Source: Chitinophagaceae bacterium UBA1931
GTDB taxonomy: Bacteria > Bacteroidota > Bacteroidia > Chitinophagales > Chitinophagaceae
Direction: 5' to 3'
Assembly (NCBI GenBank): GCA_002337125.1
Contig: DDFJ01000004.1
Span: 1,477,889-1,541,888 of the forward strand
DNA length: 64,000 nt
Positions 35,133-44,475 of this stretch are shown here, piece by piece. The position numbers and the translations under genes are program-made. The stretch's first letter is position 1. Each line of letters begins with the position of its first letter. Below the pieces are notes generated by a model. That model saw nothing but the letters and a program-made list of their open reading frames with translations, searched no databases and was not told where the DNA came from.

Positions 35133-36572
35133 TTATAATTTCAAACCCTGGCCTTTATAAAACTCAAGCACTTTCATTCTGAAAACATATTCAAACTGGT
35201 TAGCCGATTTTTCCAGGCGTGCTTTGAATAAATTGTTCTGGTTTGTGATGAGGTCAATGGAACGAAGTAAGCCGGCTTCATATCTTTTTCGTGAGAGCTC
35301 ATAAGAATACTCAGCTGTTTTTACTGTTTTGATGGAAGCCTGGTAACGCTGGTAAGCAGCCGTTGCATCATTATATGCTTTATAAATATCCTGCTTCATG
35401 GATTGGTTATCCTTATCAACCTGCAATTGCTGGTTCTGGTAACTCAACTTGCTGCGCTGCCAGTTTGCTTTTGCCTGCCAGCCGTTGAAAACAGGAACAC
35501 TTAAAGTAAGACCAACTGATTGACTGAAGTTATTGTTTAACTGTTTAAAAAAGCCCACATGCTCGTAAATAGGAACCTGCACCTGTGTGAATACATTCGG
35601 GCTGGTAGGTGTACCTGCACCTGTGTATCCAATTGGTTTTTGTATGGGTGAACCGTAACCGGTTAAACGTTCATATAAACTTGAAAAGTTTGAATTAATT
35701 TGTCCAAACGCCCTGATGGATGGGTATAATCTTGCTTTTGCAGCTTTCTGATAAAAATCCAATGATTCAAGTCTGAACTGGTTTACACGCTGAATAGGCA
35801 TGTTTTTCAATGCAAGTTCATACACCAACTCAGGCTGCAGTTCAGCAAATGTTTCGATTGGAATCATTTCAACTGGTGGCGTATCTATATCAAAAGGCAA
35901 AGCCGGGTCAAGATTCATCCAGTTTTTTAACGAGAGAATGTTTCCTGTATAGGTTGATAATGCTACAATATATGTACTGCTGTCTCTTGCAAGCTGTGCT
36001 TCCAGTTCTGCAGCATTTAATTCCGGTAAACTTCCTGCATCAACCAGTTTCTTTGTGGTTTTCAGTTGCTCCCTTGTAAGATTTAACTGTGTTAAACTGA
36101 TATTAGCCTGTTCTCTTGAAAGCAAACATTGCAGGTAAAAATTGGCAACGTACAATGAAATATCGTCTTTCAGTTTCTGCACACCTGCTGTTTGTGCTTT
36201 TAATTCCTTTTCATTTCCAAGAATGGTATTCTTCTGTGAAAAGAAGTTGAACAGGGTTACACCTGAAGAAAGGCCGACAGAAGAAGAAGAAATCTGCTGG
36301 TTAATGAACCCGTTTGTTGTAGGGTCGATGGAACGGCCAAACTGGTAACCATAACTGTTGCTGAAGTTGGCAGTAGGCCATATTCCCAGTTTACTTTGCT
36401 TTAAAGTAATCTCAGATGACTTAGCCTGCACATCAGCCTGTTTAACACTGATATTATTGGCAACGGCATAATCAACGCAGCGGCGTAAATCCCATTTTTC
36501 CTGGGCAGGTAAGCTTTGCATCGTAAAAAACAGCAACATTGTTACTGCGGATGCGTAAACTGAATTTCTCAT
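35133..36572 (-). CDS. TolC-family outer-membrane efflux protein
   Basis: A 479-residue outer-membrane channel. The ATG at 36572 gives the signal peptide MRNSVYASAVTMLLFFTMQSLPAQ; an upstream frame extension to 36599 is not needed. Two OEP repeats are visible: the first starts KWDLRRCVDYAVANNISVKQA and carries FSNSYGYQFGRSIDP and the helix pair ending SLPELNAAELEAQLARDSSTY; the second has LTLSVPVFNGWQAKANWQRSKLSYQNQQLQ and ends YELSRKRYEAGLLRSIDLITNQNNLF. It forms an operon with the adaptor and would dock with it and an inner-membrane pump encoded elsewhere. Confidence 0.94.
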   Translation of the reverse strand: MRNSVYASAVTMLLFFTMQSLPAQEKWDLRRCVDYAVANNISVKQADVQAKSSEITLKQSKLGIWPTANFSNSYGYQFGRSIDPTTNGFINQQISSSSVGLSSGVTLFNFFSQKNTILGNEKELKAQTAGVQKLKDDISLYVANFYLQCLLSREQANISLTQLNLTREQLKTTKKLVDAGSLPELNAAELEAQLARDSSTYIVALSTYTGNILSLKNWMNLDPALPFDIDTPPVEMIPIETFAELQPELVYELALKNMPIQRVNQFRLESLDFYQKAAKARLYPSIRAFGQINSNFSSLYERLTGYGSPIQKPIGYTGAGTPTSPNVFTQVQVPIYEHVGFFKQLNNNFSQSVGLTLSVPVFNGWQAKANWQRSKLSYQNQQLQVDKDNQSMKQDIYKAYNDATAAYQRYQASIKTVKTAEYSYELSRKRYEAGLLRSIDLITNQNNLFKARLEKSANQFEYVFRMKVLEFYKGQGLKL

Positions 36573-36655
36573 AAAACAAATATAGTATGTAACCAACACG
36601 AATGTATTGAAATTTGATTAGCGGTGTTGCTGCAGCCAAAGCCTGTTACAGGTTT

Positions 36656-37822
36656 TTACGAAAACGCCTTTTTAAGCGCCTGCTCAAGATCGGAGATAAG
36701 GTATTCCGGCTCTTCCAGTCCAACATACATCCTGATCATTTGATGATCGGGAATATCGGGTTTAAATTCTTCGTTGGTTATCCCTGCACACCTGGGCATT
36801 AGCAGGCTTTCGTGCCCGCCCCAGCTTACCGCCATCTGGATATGTTGCAGACTTTCGCAGAATGTTACAACCTGCTGCCTTGATGTTGCCTTCAGGTAAA
36901 ACGAAAACAGCCCGGGAGCTTCTTTCATTTGTTTTTTAGCCAGTTCGTACTGACCAAAACTTTCATCAAAAGGATAAATGATGGAAGAAACAGCCGGGTG
37001 AGCTTTTACAAATTCAACCACTTTTTGGGTTGTACGGTTAATACGCTCAAGTCTTGCCGGCAGTGTACGCAAACCCCTGATGAGCAACCAGGCATTAAAA
37101 GGCTGAATACCGCTTCCGATGTTGAGGTATTCGCTATCGAATATTTTTTTGATCATGGACTTGCTGCCGCTGATCACTCCACCCAATGTATCACTGTGCC
37201 CGCCGATATACTTGGTAGCGGTTTGCATAGCCATATCAATTCCAAGACTGATGGGTTGCTGGTATAACGGTGTACAATAGCTGTTATCAATCAGCGTGGT
37301 GATATTTTTTGCTTTGGCAAATGACGCAATGGCTTCAATATCCTGCAGCTCCAGGCTCCAGCTGTTGGGGCTTTCGAGATAAAAAAATGTGGTATTGGGT
37401 TTGGTGGCTTCCACATAATTCTCTGTTTTCCGGCCGTCAACATAAGTTGTTGTAACATTAAAGCGGGGAAGGATCACATCGAACATGCGCTGTACCCATG
37501 TATAAGGCTTCTGCACACTTACAATATGATCACCGGCTTTTACATTGGCAAGTACTGCTGCAAAAATGGCCGCTGCCCCGTTGTTGAACACCAGCGCATC
37601 TTCAGCACCATCCAATGCGGCTAATTTTTTACGCAGAATATCAACCGTTGGGTTCAAGCCCCGGCTGTAGAGATAAGTGCTCATTTCATCAGCAAAAGCA
37701 CTGCGCAGTTCATCTACCTTATTAAACCTGAAATTGCTGGTTTGAATGATGGGCGGTGCAATGGCATTAAAATACAGTTCTCTGTCTTCGCCCAGTTCGT
37801 TAATAATTTGAGAGATGTCCAT
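36656..37822 (-). CDS. Trans-sulfuration family PLP-dependent enzyme (Cys/Met metabolism)
   Basis: A 388-residue fold-type I enzyme of the cystathionine gamma-synthase / methionine gamma-lyase group. Start MDISQIINELGEDRE at 37822; the frame upstream lies within the permease gene. Motifs: the RGLNPTVDILRKKLAALDGAEDALVFNNGAAAI segment, DHIVSVQKPYTWVQRMF, FFYLESPNSW, LIDNSYCTPLYQQP, the PLP lysine in ATKYIGGHSDTLGG, and SWGGHESLLMP near the C-terminus (Arg/carboxylate site). Lyase versus synthase cannot be decided; the classical Tyr in GxTPxYG is altered. It overlaps the APC permease gene by 23 bases, so uptake and breakdown of a sulfur amino acid is a reasonable inference. Confidence 0.88.
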   Translation of the reverse strand: MDISQIINELGEDRELYFNAIAPPIIQTSNFRFNKVDELRSAFADEMSTYLYSRGLNPTVDILRKKLAALDGAEDALVFNNGAAAIFAAVLANVKAGDHIVSVQKPYTWVQRMFDVILPRFNVTTTYVDGRKTENYVEATKPNTTFFYLESPNSWSLELQDIEAIASFAKAKNITTLIDNSYCTPLYQQPISLGIDMAMQTATKYIGGHSDTLGGVISGSKSMIKKIFDSEYLNIGSGIQPFNAWLLIRGLRTLPARLERINRTTQKVVEFVKAHPAVSSIIYPFDESFGQYELAKKQMKEAPGLFSFYLKATSRQQVVTFCESLQHIQMAVSWGGHESLLMPRCAGITNEEFKPDIPDHQMIRMYVGLEEPEYLISDLEQALKKAFS

Positions 37823-39155
37823 CTTGTTTTTTCTTTTTATAATAAAACAGGAAATAGATGAGCAGGAAAAATGCAAGCAGACCGGTTCCGATAAATGCTG
37901 CACGTACATCTTTAATCACCACTCCAACAGCAATCATAAAATAACTCAGCACAAAAAAACCGGCAAACATTGGCGTTAATTTATTCCAGTTACCTGTTAT
38001 CACCTGTTCATTTTCCTTCCTCTTGCGCAAAATAAATAAGGTAGCAGCCGATGTGCTCATACCTATACTGTCGAGAAACATGGTGAAGTTTAAAATATTA
38101 TCAACTCCTTTTCCAAAAAAAGCAACAATGATGGTTACCAGTGAAAACACAATTAACCCCGGCACAAGTGCTCCTGTTTTGGGATGACGGTAAGAAAATA
38201 TTTTAGGGAAAACCTTGTCTTCACTCATGGCATACATTACACGTGGATTACTCATCAACACAATATTTACATACGCCATCACTGAAATAAACATCAATGC
38301 ATCAAACACTTTACCACCGGCTTTTCCAAACCATGCTTCGCAAAGCAGGGCACCGATTGCTGAAGCATTTTTCATTTTATCATAACCAATCACCTTTGTG
38401 TAAGCAACATTAATGAGCAGGTACATGGCTATTACGATGATGATGCCAATAATAATTCCTTTGGGAATACTTTTTGAATCTTTCACCTCCGCACCAAAAT
38501 TGATGGTTTGCTGGTAACCTCCGTAGGCAAAACAAACAGGAATCAGCGAAATAAGAAATAATGAAACGGCGCTTTTATCATTCAGTGTATAAAACGGTGA
38601 TCCTTCTTCATAACCATGTGGTTCAATCACAACTCCTTTTAACACCGCAGCGATCAGCAATACAATCAACGCCATCTTTACAACGGTCAATATATTTTGT
38701 GTTCGGCTGCTGGTTTTTAAACCCATCATATTTACACTGAAAAAAACTGCAACTGCAACAATGGCGACCATGGTATTAAAGAAGATGCCGCTTGGTTTGC
38801 CAAATAACAAATCACTCACATAATCGGCACCAATTAATGCAACAATAGCAAGCGATGCAGCATTACTGATGAGGATAATTGCATTTACACTAAACCCGAT
38901 TGAAGGATGATAACAATGAGCAAATATTTTATAGTAACCACCCATTGCAGGCAAACGCTGACCAATCTCTGCATAAGTTAATGCGCCGAAAAGTGCAATT
39001 AACCCACCAGCCACCCACAAGAAGAAAAAGATGGAAACAGTTCCTGATGTTGCAGCAACAGAAGCAGGGTTCCGGAAAATGCCCATGCCTATTACAAGGC
39101 TTACAACAATAAGACTGATGTCGAAAAGATTAAGTTGGCTGTTTGATTTCGTCAT
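37800..39155 (-). CDS. APC-family amino acid permease
   Basis: A 451-residue membrane transporter with 12 predicted helices. The N-terminal motif SLVIGMGIFRNPASVAA is the substrate-binding unwound helix 1 of the APC family (GxGIF). Others are GGLIALFGALTYAEIGQRLPAMGGYY and ALMFISVMAYVNIVLMSNPRVMYAMSEDKVFPKIF. The C-terminus is basic (KKKKQDG). It most resembles the LAT/serine-threonine exchanger branch, but substrate cannot be read. It is the first gene of a two-gene unit with the PLP enzyme and is divergent from a TonB receptor gene 75 bases away. Confidence 0.92.
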   Translation of the reverse strand: MTKSNSQLNLFDISLIVVSLVIGMGIFRNPASVAATSGTVSIFFFLWVAGGLIALFGALTYAEIGQRLPAMGGYYKIFAHCYHPSIGFSVNAIILISNAASLAIVALIGADYVSDLLFGKPSGIFFNTMVAIVAVAVFFSVNMMGLKTSSRTQNILTVVKMALIVLLIAAVLKGVVIEPHGYEEGSPFYTLNDKSAVSLFLISLIPVCFAYGGYQQTINFGAEVKDSKSIPKGIIIGIIIVIAMYLLINVAYTKVIGYDKMKNASAIGALLCEAWFGKAGGKVFDALMFISVMAYVNIVLMSNPRVMYAMSEDKVFPKIFSYRHPKTGALVPGLIVFSLVTIIVAFFGKGVDNILNFTMFLDSIGMSTSAATLFILRKRKENEQVITGNWNKLTPMFAGFFVLSYFMIAVGVVIKDVRAAFIGTGLLAFFLLIYFLFYYKKKKQDGHLSNY

Positions 39156-39230
39156 GCTTTTTTATTCGGGACTGAAGATAATTGTTCTTCCTCATTCATG
39201 TAAAAAAGAAATAGAGGCTAACTTTATCCA

Positions 39231-41315
39231 ATGAACAGGGGTTTTATTTTTCTGCTTACAGTACTTTTTTTCAATAACACAATCAAAGCTCAGGAGCAAA
39301 ACGACTCAAGCTATAAAGATTTAAACGAAATCATCATCCGTTCATTTGAGCAAAACAAAAAAGCCAGTCTCACAACTGCTACGGTGAAAGTGATTGAACT
39401 CAACAATGCCGACAAGAGTAATAAAACATCCCTTGTAAACGGGTTCAACAGCATTGCCGGTGTAAGAATGGAAGAACGTTCGCCCGGAAGTTACCGCATC
39501 AACATCAGGGGTAGTTCAGTACGTTCGCCATTTGGTGTACGCAATGTAAAAGTGTACTGGAACAATATTCCTGTAACCGATCCCGGCGGCAATACTTATT
39601 TTAACCAGTTTGCTTTTAATAATTTTTCCAGTATTGAACTGTATAAAGGACCGGCATCAAGCATGTATGGTGCAGGAACGGGAGGATTAATTCTTATCAA
39701 CAATTTTGACCGCTGGCAACCCGGTGTTTCACTTGAATACATGACGGGAAGTTATAACCTGCAGAATATCTTTGCAGCAGCATCGTTTGGAACAAAAGAC
39801 AACCGCAATCAACTTACCTATGCACATAATGCAAGCGATGGTTACAGGATTCAGTCGGCTATGCGTAGAGATAATTTCACCTATCAATCACAAATAAAAC
39901 TAACCGACAAGCAACAACTCAATGCATCCTTTTTATATACTGATCTGTATTATCAAACTCCCGGCGCTTTAACATTGGCAGAGTACAATGCCAATCCAAA
40001 AGCTGCACGACCAGCTGCAGGAACACTCCCATCTGCAGTTGCAGTGAATGCATCCATCCGCCAAAAAACAATGCTGGCCGGTTTTACCAATCAATACAAA
40101 TTCAATTCACAGTTCAGCAATAGCACAACTTTGTACGGTTCATTTGCGCATATAAAAAATTCTGCTATCCGCAATTATGAACGAAGGATTGAACCCTCGT
40201 TTGGAGCAAGAACTGTATTCAGCTTTAAAGAAGACAAACTTGCCGGCAATGAAAAAAGTTCGTTTCAACTAGTTGCAGGAAGTGAACTACAGCAGGGATA
40301 TTTCAATACACAGGTTTCAAAAAACAAAAAAGGTAATCCTGATACGCTTCAAACAAATGACGATATTAACTACAATGTGGTTTCAGTTTTTACACAGGCT
40401 GATCTTGTGCTGAATGAACAATGGTTTTTAAGTGCAGGTGTAAGCTTTAATCACAACCATGTTGAAATAACAAGGTTAAATAAATATCCGGTTCTTACAC
40501 AAACAAGAACATACCGCAATGAAGCCACACCAAGATTTGTTATAAAAAGAAAAATCATTAATAACCTTTTTCTTTCTGTAACTGCATCAAAAGGTTTTTC
40601 ACCACCAACTGTTTCTGAACTGTTACCATCAACAGGTGTAATCAGCACCAATCTTGAAGCTGAAAGCGGATGGAATTATGAAGCAAATACTGATTATCAT
40701 TTTTCATTTAACCACAGTTTTGTGAATCTGAATGTTACTGCTTTTTCATTCAGACTAAACAATGGTTTGGTGCAACGCAGGGATTCATCAGGAGCTGATT
40801 ATTTTGTAAATGCCAGTGTGCTGAAAGAAAAAGGAATTGAAACGCATGCGCAATACATTTATTCGCTCATCAACAAACCAATTGATTATATAGCTGTAAC
40901 GGCCGATTACACATTCAACCATTTCCGCTACGGAAAATTTGTACAGGATGCAGCTGATTACAGTAACAATATCATTCCATCAGTTCCAGCAAACACTATT
41001 TCATTAGCTGCTGATATAAGTTTTAAAAACGGAATTTATTTCAGCAGTACGTATTATACTGCATCAAAGATTTTTTTGAATGATGCCAACACTGCTGTTG
41101 CCGGCACATATCATCTGCTTGGTATAAAAACGGGTTGGCGAAAAACTGTTCAGAAAAAATACAAACTCAATTTTTATGCAGGTGCCGACAACCTGCTGAA
41201 TGAAACTTACAGCCTGGGTAACGACATTAATGCACAGGCTAACCGTTTTTACAATGCAGCACCCGGCCGTAATTATTTCATCGGTCTTTCATTTCAATAT
41301 CTTTCAAAAAAATAA
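39231..41315 (+). CDS. TonB-dependent receptor (FecA-like)
   Basis: A 694-residue outer-membrane receptor without an N-terminal carboxypeptidase-like domain. Signal peptide ends near IKAQ; the plug begins SYKDLNEIIIRSF and contains NGFNSIAGVRMEERSPGSYRINIRGSSVRSPFG, VYWNNIPVTDPGGNT and IELYKGPASSMYGAGTGG. The barrel covers the rest, with SKGFSPPTVSELLPS and AGADNLLNETYSLGNDINAQ near the end, and closes with GLSFQYLSKK. The plug wording (RSPFGVRNVKVYWNNIP) is that of the FecA-like iron-complex group. Divergent from the amino acid permease; its stop is 10 bases from the convergent DUF6089 gene, with no hairpin. Confidence 0.9.
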   Translation: MNRGFIFLLTVLFFNNTIKAQEQNDSSYKDLNEIIIRSFEQNKKASLTTATVKVIELNNADKSNKTSLVNGFNSIAGVRMEERSPGSYRINIRGSSVRSPFGVRNVKVYWNNIPVTDPGGNTYFNQFAFNNFSSIELYKGPASSMYGAGTGGLILINNFDRWQPGVSLEYMTGSYNLQNIFAAASFGTKDNRNQLTYAHNASDGYRIQSAMRRDNFTYQSQIKLTDKQQLNASFLYTDLYYQTPGALTLAEYNANPKAARPAAGTLPSAVAVNASIRQKTMLAGFTNQYKFNSQFSNSTTLYGSFAHIKNSAIRNYERRIEPSFGARTVFSFKEDKLAGNEKSSFQLVAGSELQQGYFNTQVSKNKKGNPDTLQTNDDINYNVVSVFTQADLVLNEQWFLSAGVSFNHNHVEITRLNKYPVLTQTRTYRNEATPRFVIKRKIINNLFLSVTASKGFSPPTVSELLPSTGVISTNLEAESGWNYEANTDYHFSFNHSFVNLNVTAFSFRLNNGLVQRRDSSGADYFVNASVLKEKGIETHAQYIYSLINKPIDYIAVTADYTFNHFRYGKFVQDAADYSNNIIPSVPANTISLAADISFKNGIYFSSTYYTASKIFLNDANTAVAGTYHLLGIKTGWRKTVQKKYKLNFYAGADNLLNETYSLGNDINAQANRFYNAAPGRNYFIGLSFQYLSKK

Positions 41316-41324
41316 GTTGAATTA

Positions 41325-42074
41325 CTATTGAATCACTTTCGGGCAGTCCCACGAATTCTTTCTGCCAAAGCGATAAATAACACCAACAGCAATATTGTAA
41401 TAATGATCCTTGAATTTTGGATTTGCTGCTTTGCTGAATCCATCTAAATAATCAGTAAACAACTGCCTGTAAGAAACTTCGCCATTGATCACAATACGTG
41501 GCGATACTGCATAACGTAAACCTGCACCAACAGGAATCGATGGTAAAAAACGTGGAGTGCTGTGTGCCATATCTTCAGCAATACGTGCAGGCAAATTTTC
41601 ATTGGCACCAAAATGCGAAGCATTAAATCCGCTCCAATCCCGCTTAATACGAACAAATCCCAAACCAACACCTGCAAATGCATAAGGAGAAATTTTTGCT
41701 CCCACTTCATTCCAGCCTGTCGGGCTCCATACAATTTGTGGCGAAAGTTCAATTAAACGTGTTTTGAAATTAAAGTTGCGGTACTGGTGATAAACAGGTG
41801 TACTGTATTTGGCATCATCACCGCTTAAAGAGGCCAGTGAAAAATTCAATCGTGCAGCAAAGGTTGAATTTATATATCTCGTTCCCTGAATAATCAAACC
41901 CGGACGAATAGTTTTATACGAACCGAAAATTGATGGAGAAAGATCGCCCTGGTAAATAAAACCTCCGATTGCTGCACCAACTTCATACTTTGATTTTTTT
42001 GTTTGTGCATTTGAAAAAAGAGAAATGAATAAACTGACAATAGCCGTAAGTGCGAAAGCCCTGCAACTGAACAT
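41325..42074 (-). CDS. DUF6089-family outer-membrane barrel protein
   Basis: A 249-residue exported protein: signal peptide ends near LFSNAQ, then alternating amphipathic strands. Typical family pieces are YEVGAAIGGFIYQGDLSPSIFGSY, RPGLIIQGTRYINSTFAARLNFSLA, SPYAFAGVGLGFVRIKRDWSGFN and PSIPVGAGLRYAVSPRIVINGEVSYRQLFTDYLDG, ending YNIAVGVIYRFGRK. These are the features of a small eight-strand barrel; no ligand is known. It is convergent with the TonB receptor gene and divergent from the riboswitch-controlled btuB gene. Confidence 0.82.
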   Translation of the reverse strand: MFSCRAFALTAIVSLFISLFSNAQTKKSKYEVGAAIGGFIYQGDLSPSIFGSYKTIRPGLIIQGTRYINSTFAARLNFSLASLSGDDAKYSTPVYHQYRNFNFKTRLIELSPQIVWSPTGWNEVGAKISPYAFAGVGLGFVRIKRDWSGFNASHFGANENLPARIAEDMAHSTPRFLPSIPVGAGLRYAVSPRIVINGEVSYRQLFTDYLDGFSKAANPKFKDHYYNIAVGVIYRFGRKNSWDCPKVIQ

Positions 42075-42263
42075 AAACGATTGTTTTTAAGGTAATAGAA
42101 AATCCCGATAAGATCAGTTGCCCGGTTAAAGCGAAAGATGTATAACATGTGCAGCAAGTTTAAAACGCAGAGTAAAAAATTAAATTACTGACGGAATGTT
42201 AAAAACTTCTTTAAATGCAATGGGCTTAAAATTTGATTGTACTTAACCATCACCCTAATTTTG

Positions 42264-42460
42264 TTGCGGTAACGGTTGGCGCTTAAGGCGCCATTAAAAG
42301 GGAAGACCGGTGTAAATCCGGCGCTATCCCCGTAGCTGTAAAGCGATGCCCCCAACCCCTGAAGGGGAGAAAGGCAACAACTTAATCTTCTTTGCCACTG
42401 AAGTATTTCGGGAAGGCTTATTAAGTTGGTCGTTAAGCCAGAAGACCTGCCGGTACAGTT
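42264..42460 (+). promoter_or_regulatory. Cobalamin (B12) riboswitch
   Basis: The leader of the BtuB-type receptor gene has the conserved blocks of the cobalamin aptamer in order: GGGAAGACCGGTGTAAATCC (42300-42319), GCGCTATCCCCGTAGCTGTAA (42321-42341) and GCCACTG (42394-42400), then TCGGGAAGG (42408-42416) and the hallmark AAGCCAGAAGACCTGCC (42435-42451). GTAACGG near the 5' end can pair with CCGGTAC at the 3' end to close P1 with one mismatch. A C4/TGAA/G4 hairpin (42356-42367) is inserted in a variable part. High B12 should lower receptor synthesis. The 190 bases from 42075 to the aptamer hold the promoters but no clear -7 match. Confidence 0.95.
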
Positions 42461-42570
42461 AATTTTCATTTTGCTTTCGGGTGAAAGGCGTGGAGTGTAA
42501 TCGTCGGAGGGCTTTTATATTTCTATCTTTTTTTTCTGAAAGCAGTCACACAAAAACTTTTTTCAAACAA

Positions 42571-44418
42571 ATGAAAAAGAAATTAATTGTTGTGGCTGCG
42601 GGATTTTTCATCAGCAGTCAGCTATGTGCACAGGACAGCACCAGTAAATCATTGAGTGAAGTAATTGTTACTGCCAGCAAAGTGCAGCAGAAATTACTGG
42701 AGACAGGAAAAGTAATCACTGTCATCAGCAAACAAACTATTGAACGCAGTGCAGGAAAAGATCTTGCCCAACTGTTAACCGAACAGGCAGGAATTGTAAT
42801 CAACGGAGCAACCAGCAACACTGGTAAAGACAAAAGTTTTTATTTACGTGGTGCAGGAAATGGCTACACTGTTATTTTAATGGATGGTGTTCCTGTAAAC
42901 GATCCTTCATTTTCAGGTGCATTTGATTTGCGTATGCTTCCGCTTGACCAGGTTGAACGTATTGAAATTGTAAAAGGAGCACAATCCACTTTATACGGGT
43001 CGGATGCTGTTGCAGGTGTTGTGAACATCATCACCAAAAAAGGAGCAGATAAAGCACTGCGTTTATATGGCAATGCTTCAGCAGGTTCGTACAACAGCTA
43101 CAAATTTGCTGCAGGTGTAAGAGGTACAGTTGAAAAGATCAATTACAACCTTGTTTATTCGCACTTTGAATCAAAAGGTATTTCAGAAGCTGCTGATACA
43201 ACCAAAGCAAAAAGTTTTGACAAAGACGGTTTTCTCAACAATGCCATCAGTTTTACTGCCGATGCTCCCATTGTAAAACAGTTACGCATTCTTCCTTTCT
43301 TCCGCTACAGTTATATACAAGGTGGGTATGATGGCGGTGCATTTACCGATGCGCCTGATACATATAATTCATCGCTTACAAGTGCAGGTTCTGCTTTGGA
43401 ATTTAAATACAAAAAAGGATTGGCAAAAGCATTGTTTACCTATGATAAAATGGAACGAAACTATACCAGTGCGTGGGGACCTTATGGTTACAACGGTAAC
43501 AATAAAATTGTGGAACTTTTTGCACATTACCAGTTGAATGATCATGTAAAAGTGCTGGCAGGTACAGACTACCGTTTTCAACAAAACTTAGATTCCAATG
43601 TAAACTTCAGCAGTGTGTATGCTACATTGTTTCTGCAAAAGTTAAATGGATTTTTCCTTGAAGCAGGCGGACGTTATAACAAACATTCAAAGTATGGAAA
43701 CAACTTTACCTACAGCATTAATCCATCATATGTACTCAATGAACATTTAAAGTTTTTTGCAAACATCGCTACTGCATTTAAAGCGCCGGGCATCAGCCAG
43801 CTTTACGGAATGTTTGGAGCGAATCCGCAATTAAAACCGGAGCAATCATTTACATGGGAAGCAGGTATACAAACAACGCTGCTCAGTAATAAAGCCGATA
43901 TACGTGTGGTATATTTCAACAGGAAAATGAAAGATGTGATTATCTACACTACTAAATATATCAACCTCGATGAGCAAAATGATCATGGTATTGAAATTGA
44001 ACCAAGCATCCAGTTCAACAGCAAACTGCAGTTGAAAATGTATTACAGTTTTGTTGATGGAAATGTAACAACCAAATCGCCTGCAGGAAAAGATACCACC
44101 TATTTTAACCTGCTGCGCCGACCCAAACATTCAGTTGGTGCAACAATTTCTTACCAGGCAACAAAAAAATTATTTGTTAGCACAGGTTTCAATAATTACA
44201 GCAAGCGGAGTGATAAAGATTTCAATGCATGGCCTGCAAAAGCTGTTACGCTTGATAATTATTTTCTCTGGAACCTCTACGCCGAATACAAACTGGCCGG
44301 CAATAAACTCAGCATCTTTGCCGATGCAAAAAACCTGCTCAACAGCAAGTACCAGGAAGTATATGGTTACAGTGCCACAGGATTTAATTTTATGGCAGGT
44401 GTAAGGCTCAGCCTTTAA
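42571..44418 (+). CDS. btuB: Vitamin B12 TonB-dependent receptor, BtuB-type
   Basis: A 615-residue outer-membrane receptor under the cobalamin riboswitch, hence B12 or another cobamide as ligand. The start at 42571 gives MKKKLIVVAAGFFISSQLCAQ as signal peptide; the open frame back to 42481 is non-coding leader. A TonB box-like SLSEVIVTASK precedes the plug, with DLAQLLTEQAGIVINGATSNTG, SFYLRGAGNGYTVILMDGVPVNDPS, and VERIEIVKGAQSTLYGSDAVAGVVNIITKKG, all BtuB-like. The barrel ends with DAKNLLNSKYQEVYGYSATGFNFMAGVRLSL. A cysteine-rich CWC gene follows after a long inverted repeat. Confidence 0.94.
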   Translation: MKKKLIVVAAGFFISSQLCAQDSTSKSLSEVIVTASKVQQKLLETGKVITVISKQTIERSAGKDLAQLLTEQAGIVINGATSNTGKDKSFYLRGAGNGYTVILMDGVPVNDPSFSGAFDLRMLPLDQVERIEIVKGAQSTLYGSDAVAGVVNIITKKGADKALRLYGNASAGSYNSYKFAAGVRGTVEKINYNLVYSHFESKGISEAADTTKAKSFDKDGFLNNAISFTADAPIVKQLRILPFFRYSYIQGGYDGGAFTDAPDTYNSSLTSAGSALEFKYKKGLAKALFTYDKMERNYTSAWGPYGYNGNNKIVELFAHYQLNDHVKVLAGTDYRFQQNLDSNVNFSSVYATLFLQKLNGFFLEAGGRYNKHSKYGNNFTYSINPSYVLNEHLKFFANIATAFKAPGISQLYGMFGANPQLKPEQSFTWEAGIQTTLLSNKADIRVVYFNRKMKDVIIYTTKYINLDEQNDHGIEIEPSIQFNSKLQLKMYYSFVDGNVTTKSPAGKDTTYFNLLRRPKHSVGATISYQATKKLFVSTGFNNYSKRSDKDFNAWPAKAVTLDNYFLWNLYAEYKLAGNKLSIFADAKNLLNSKYQEVYGYSATGFNFMAGVRLSL

Positions 44419-44424
44419 ATAATC

Positions 44425-44475
44425 ATGAGTGATGAATGAGGAGTTAAAACAATTACTCTTTCATTCATCACTCAT
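44425..44475. repeat. Perfect 15-bp inverted repeat between btuB and the CWC gene
   Basis: ATGAGTGATGAATGA (44425-44439) is the exact reverse complement of TCATTCATCACTCAT (44461-44475); a second short pairing, GAGT/ACTC, lies inside. The spacer is 21 bases. ATGAG/CTCAT-type units continue to about 44498. It starts 6 bases after the btuB stop. It has no U tract, so it is more like a dispersed intergenic repeat or an RNA-stabilising hairpin than a terminator. Confidence 0.75.

Noticed and set aside
36577..36584. TATATTTG -7 match before the TolC gene
   Set aside because: It ends only 5 bases before the ATG and has no TTTG at the right distance; a leaderless transcript is possible but unsupported.
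42481..42570. Extended N-terminus of the B12 receptor
   Set aside because: It would begin with GTG just after the riboswitch and places 30 residues before the obvious signal peptide at 42571.
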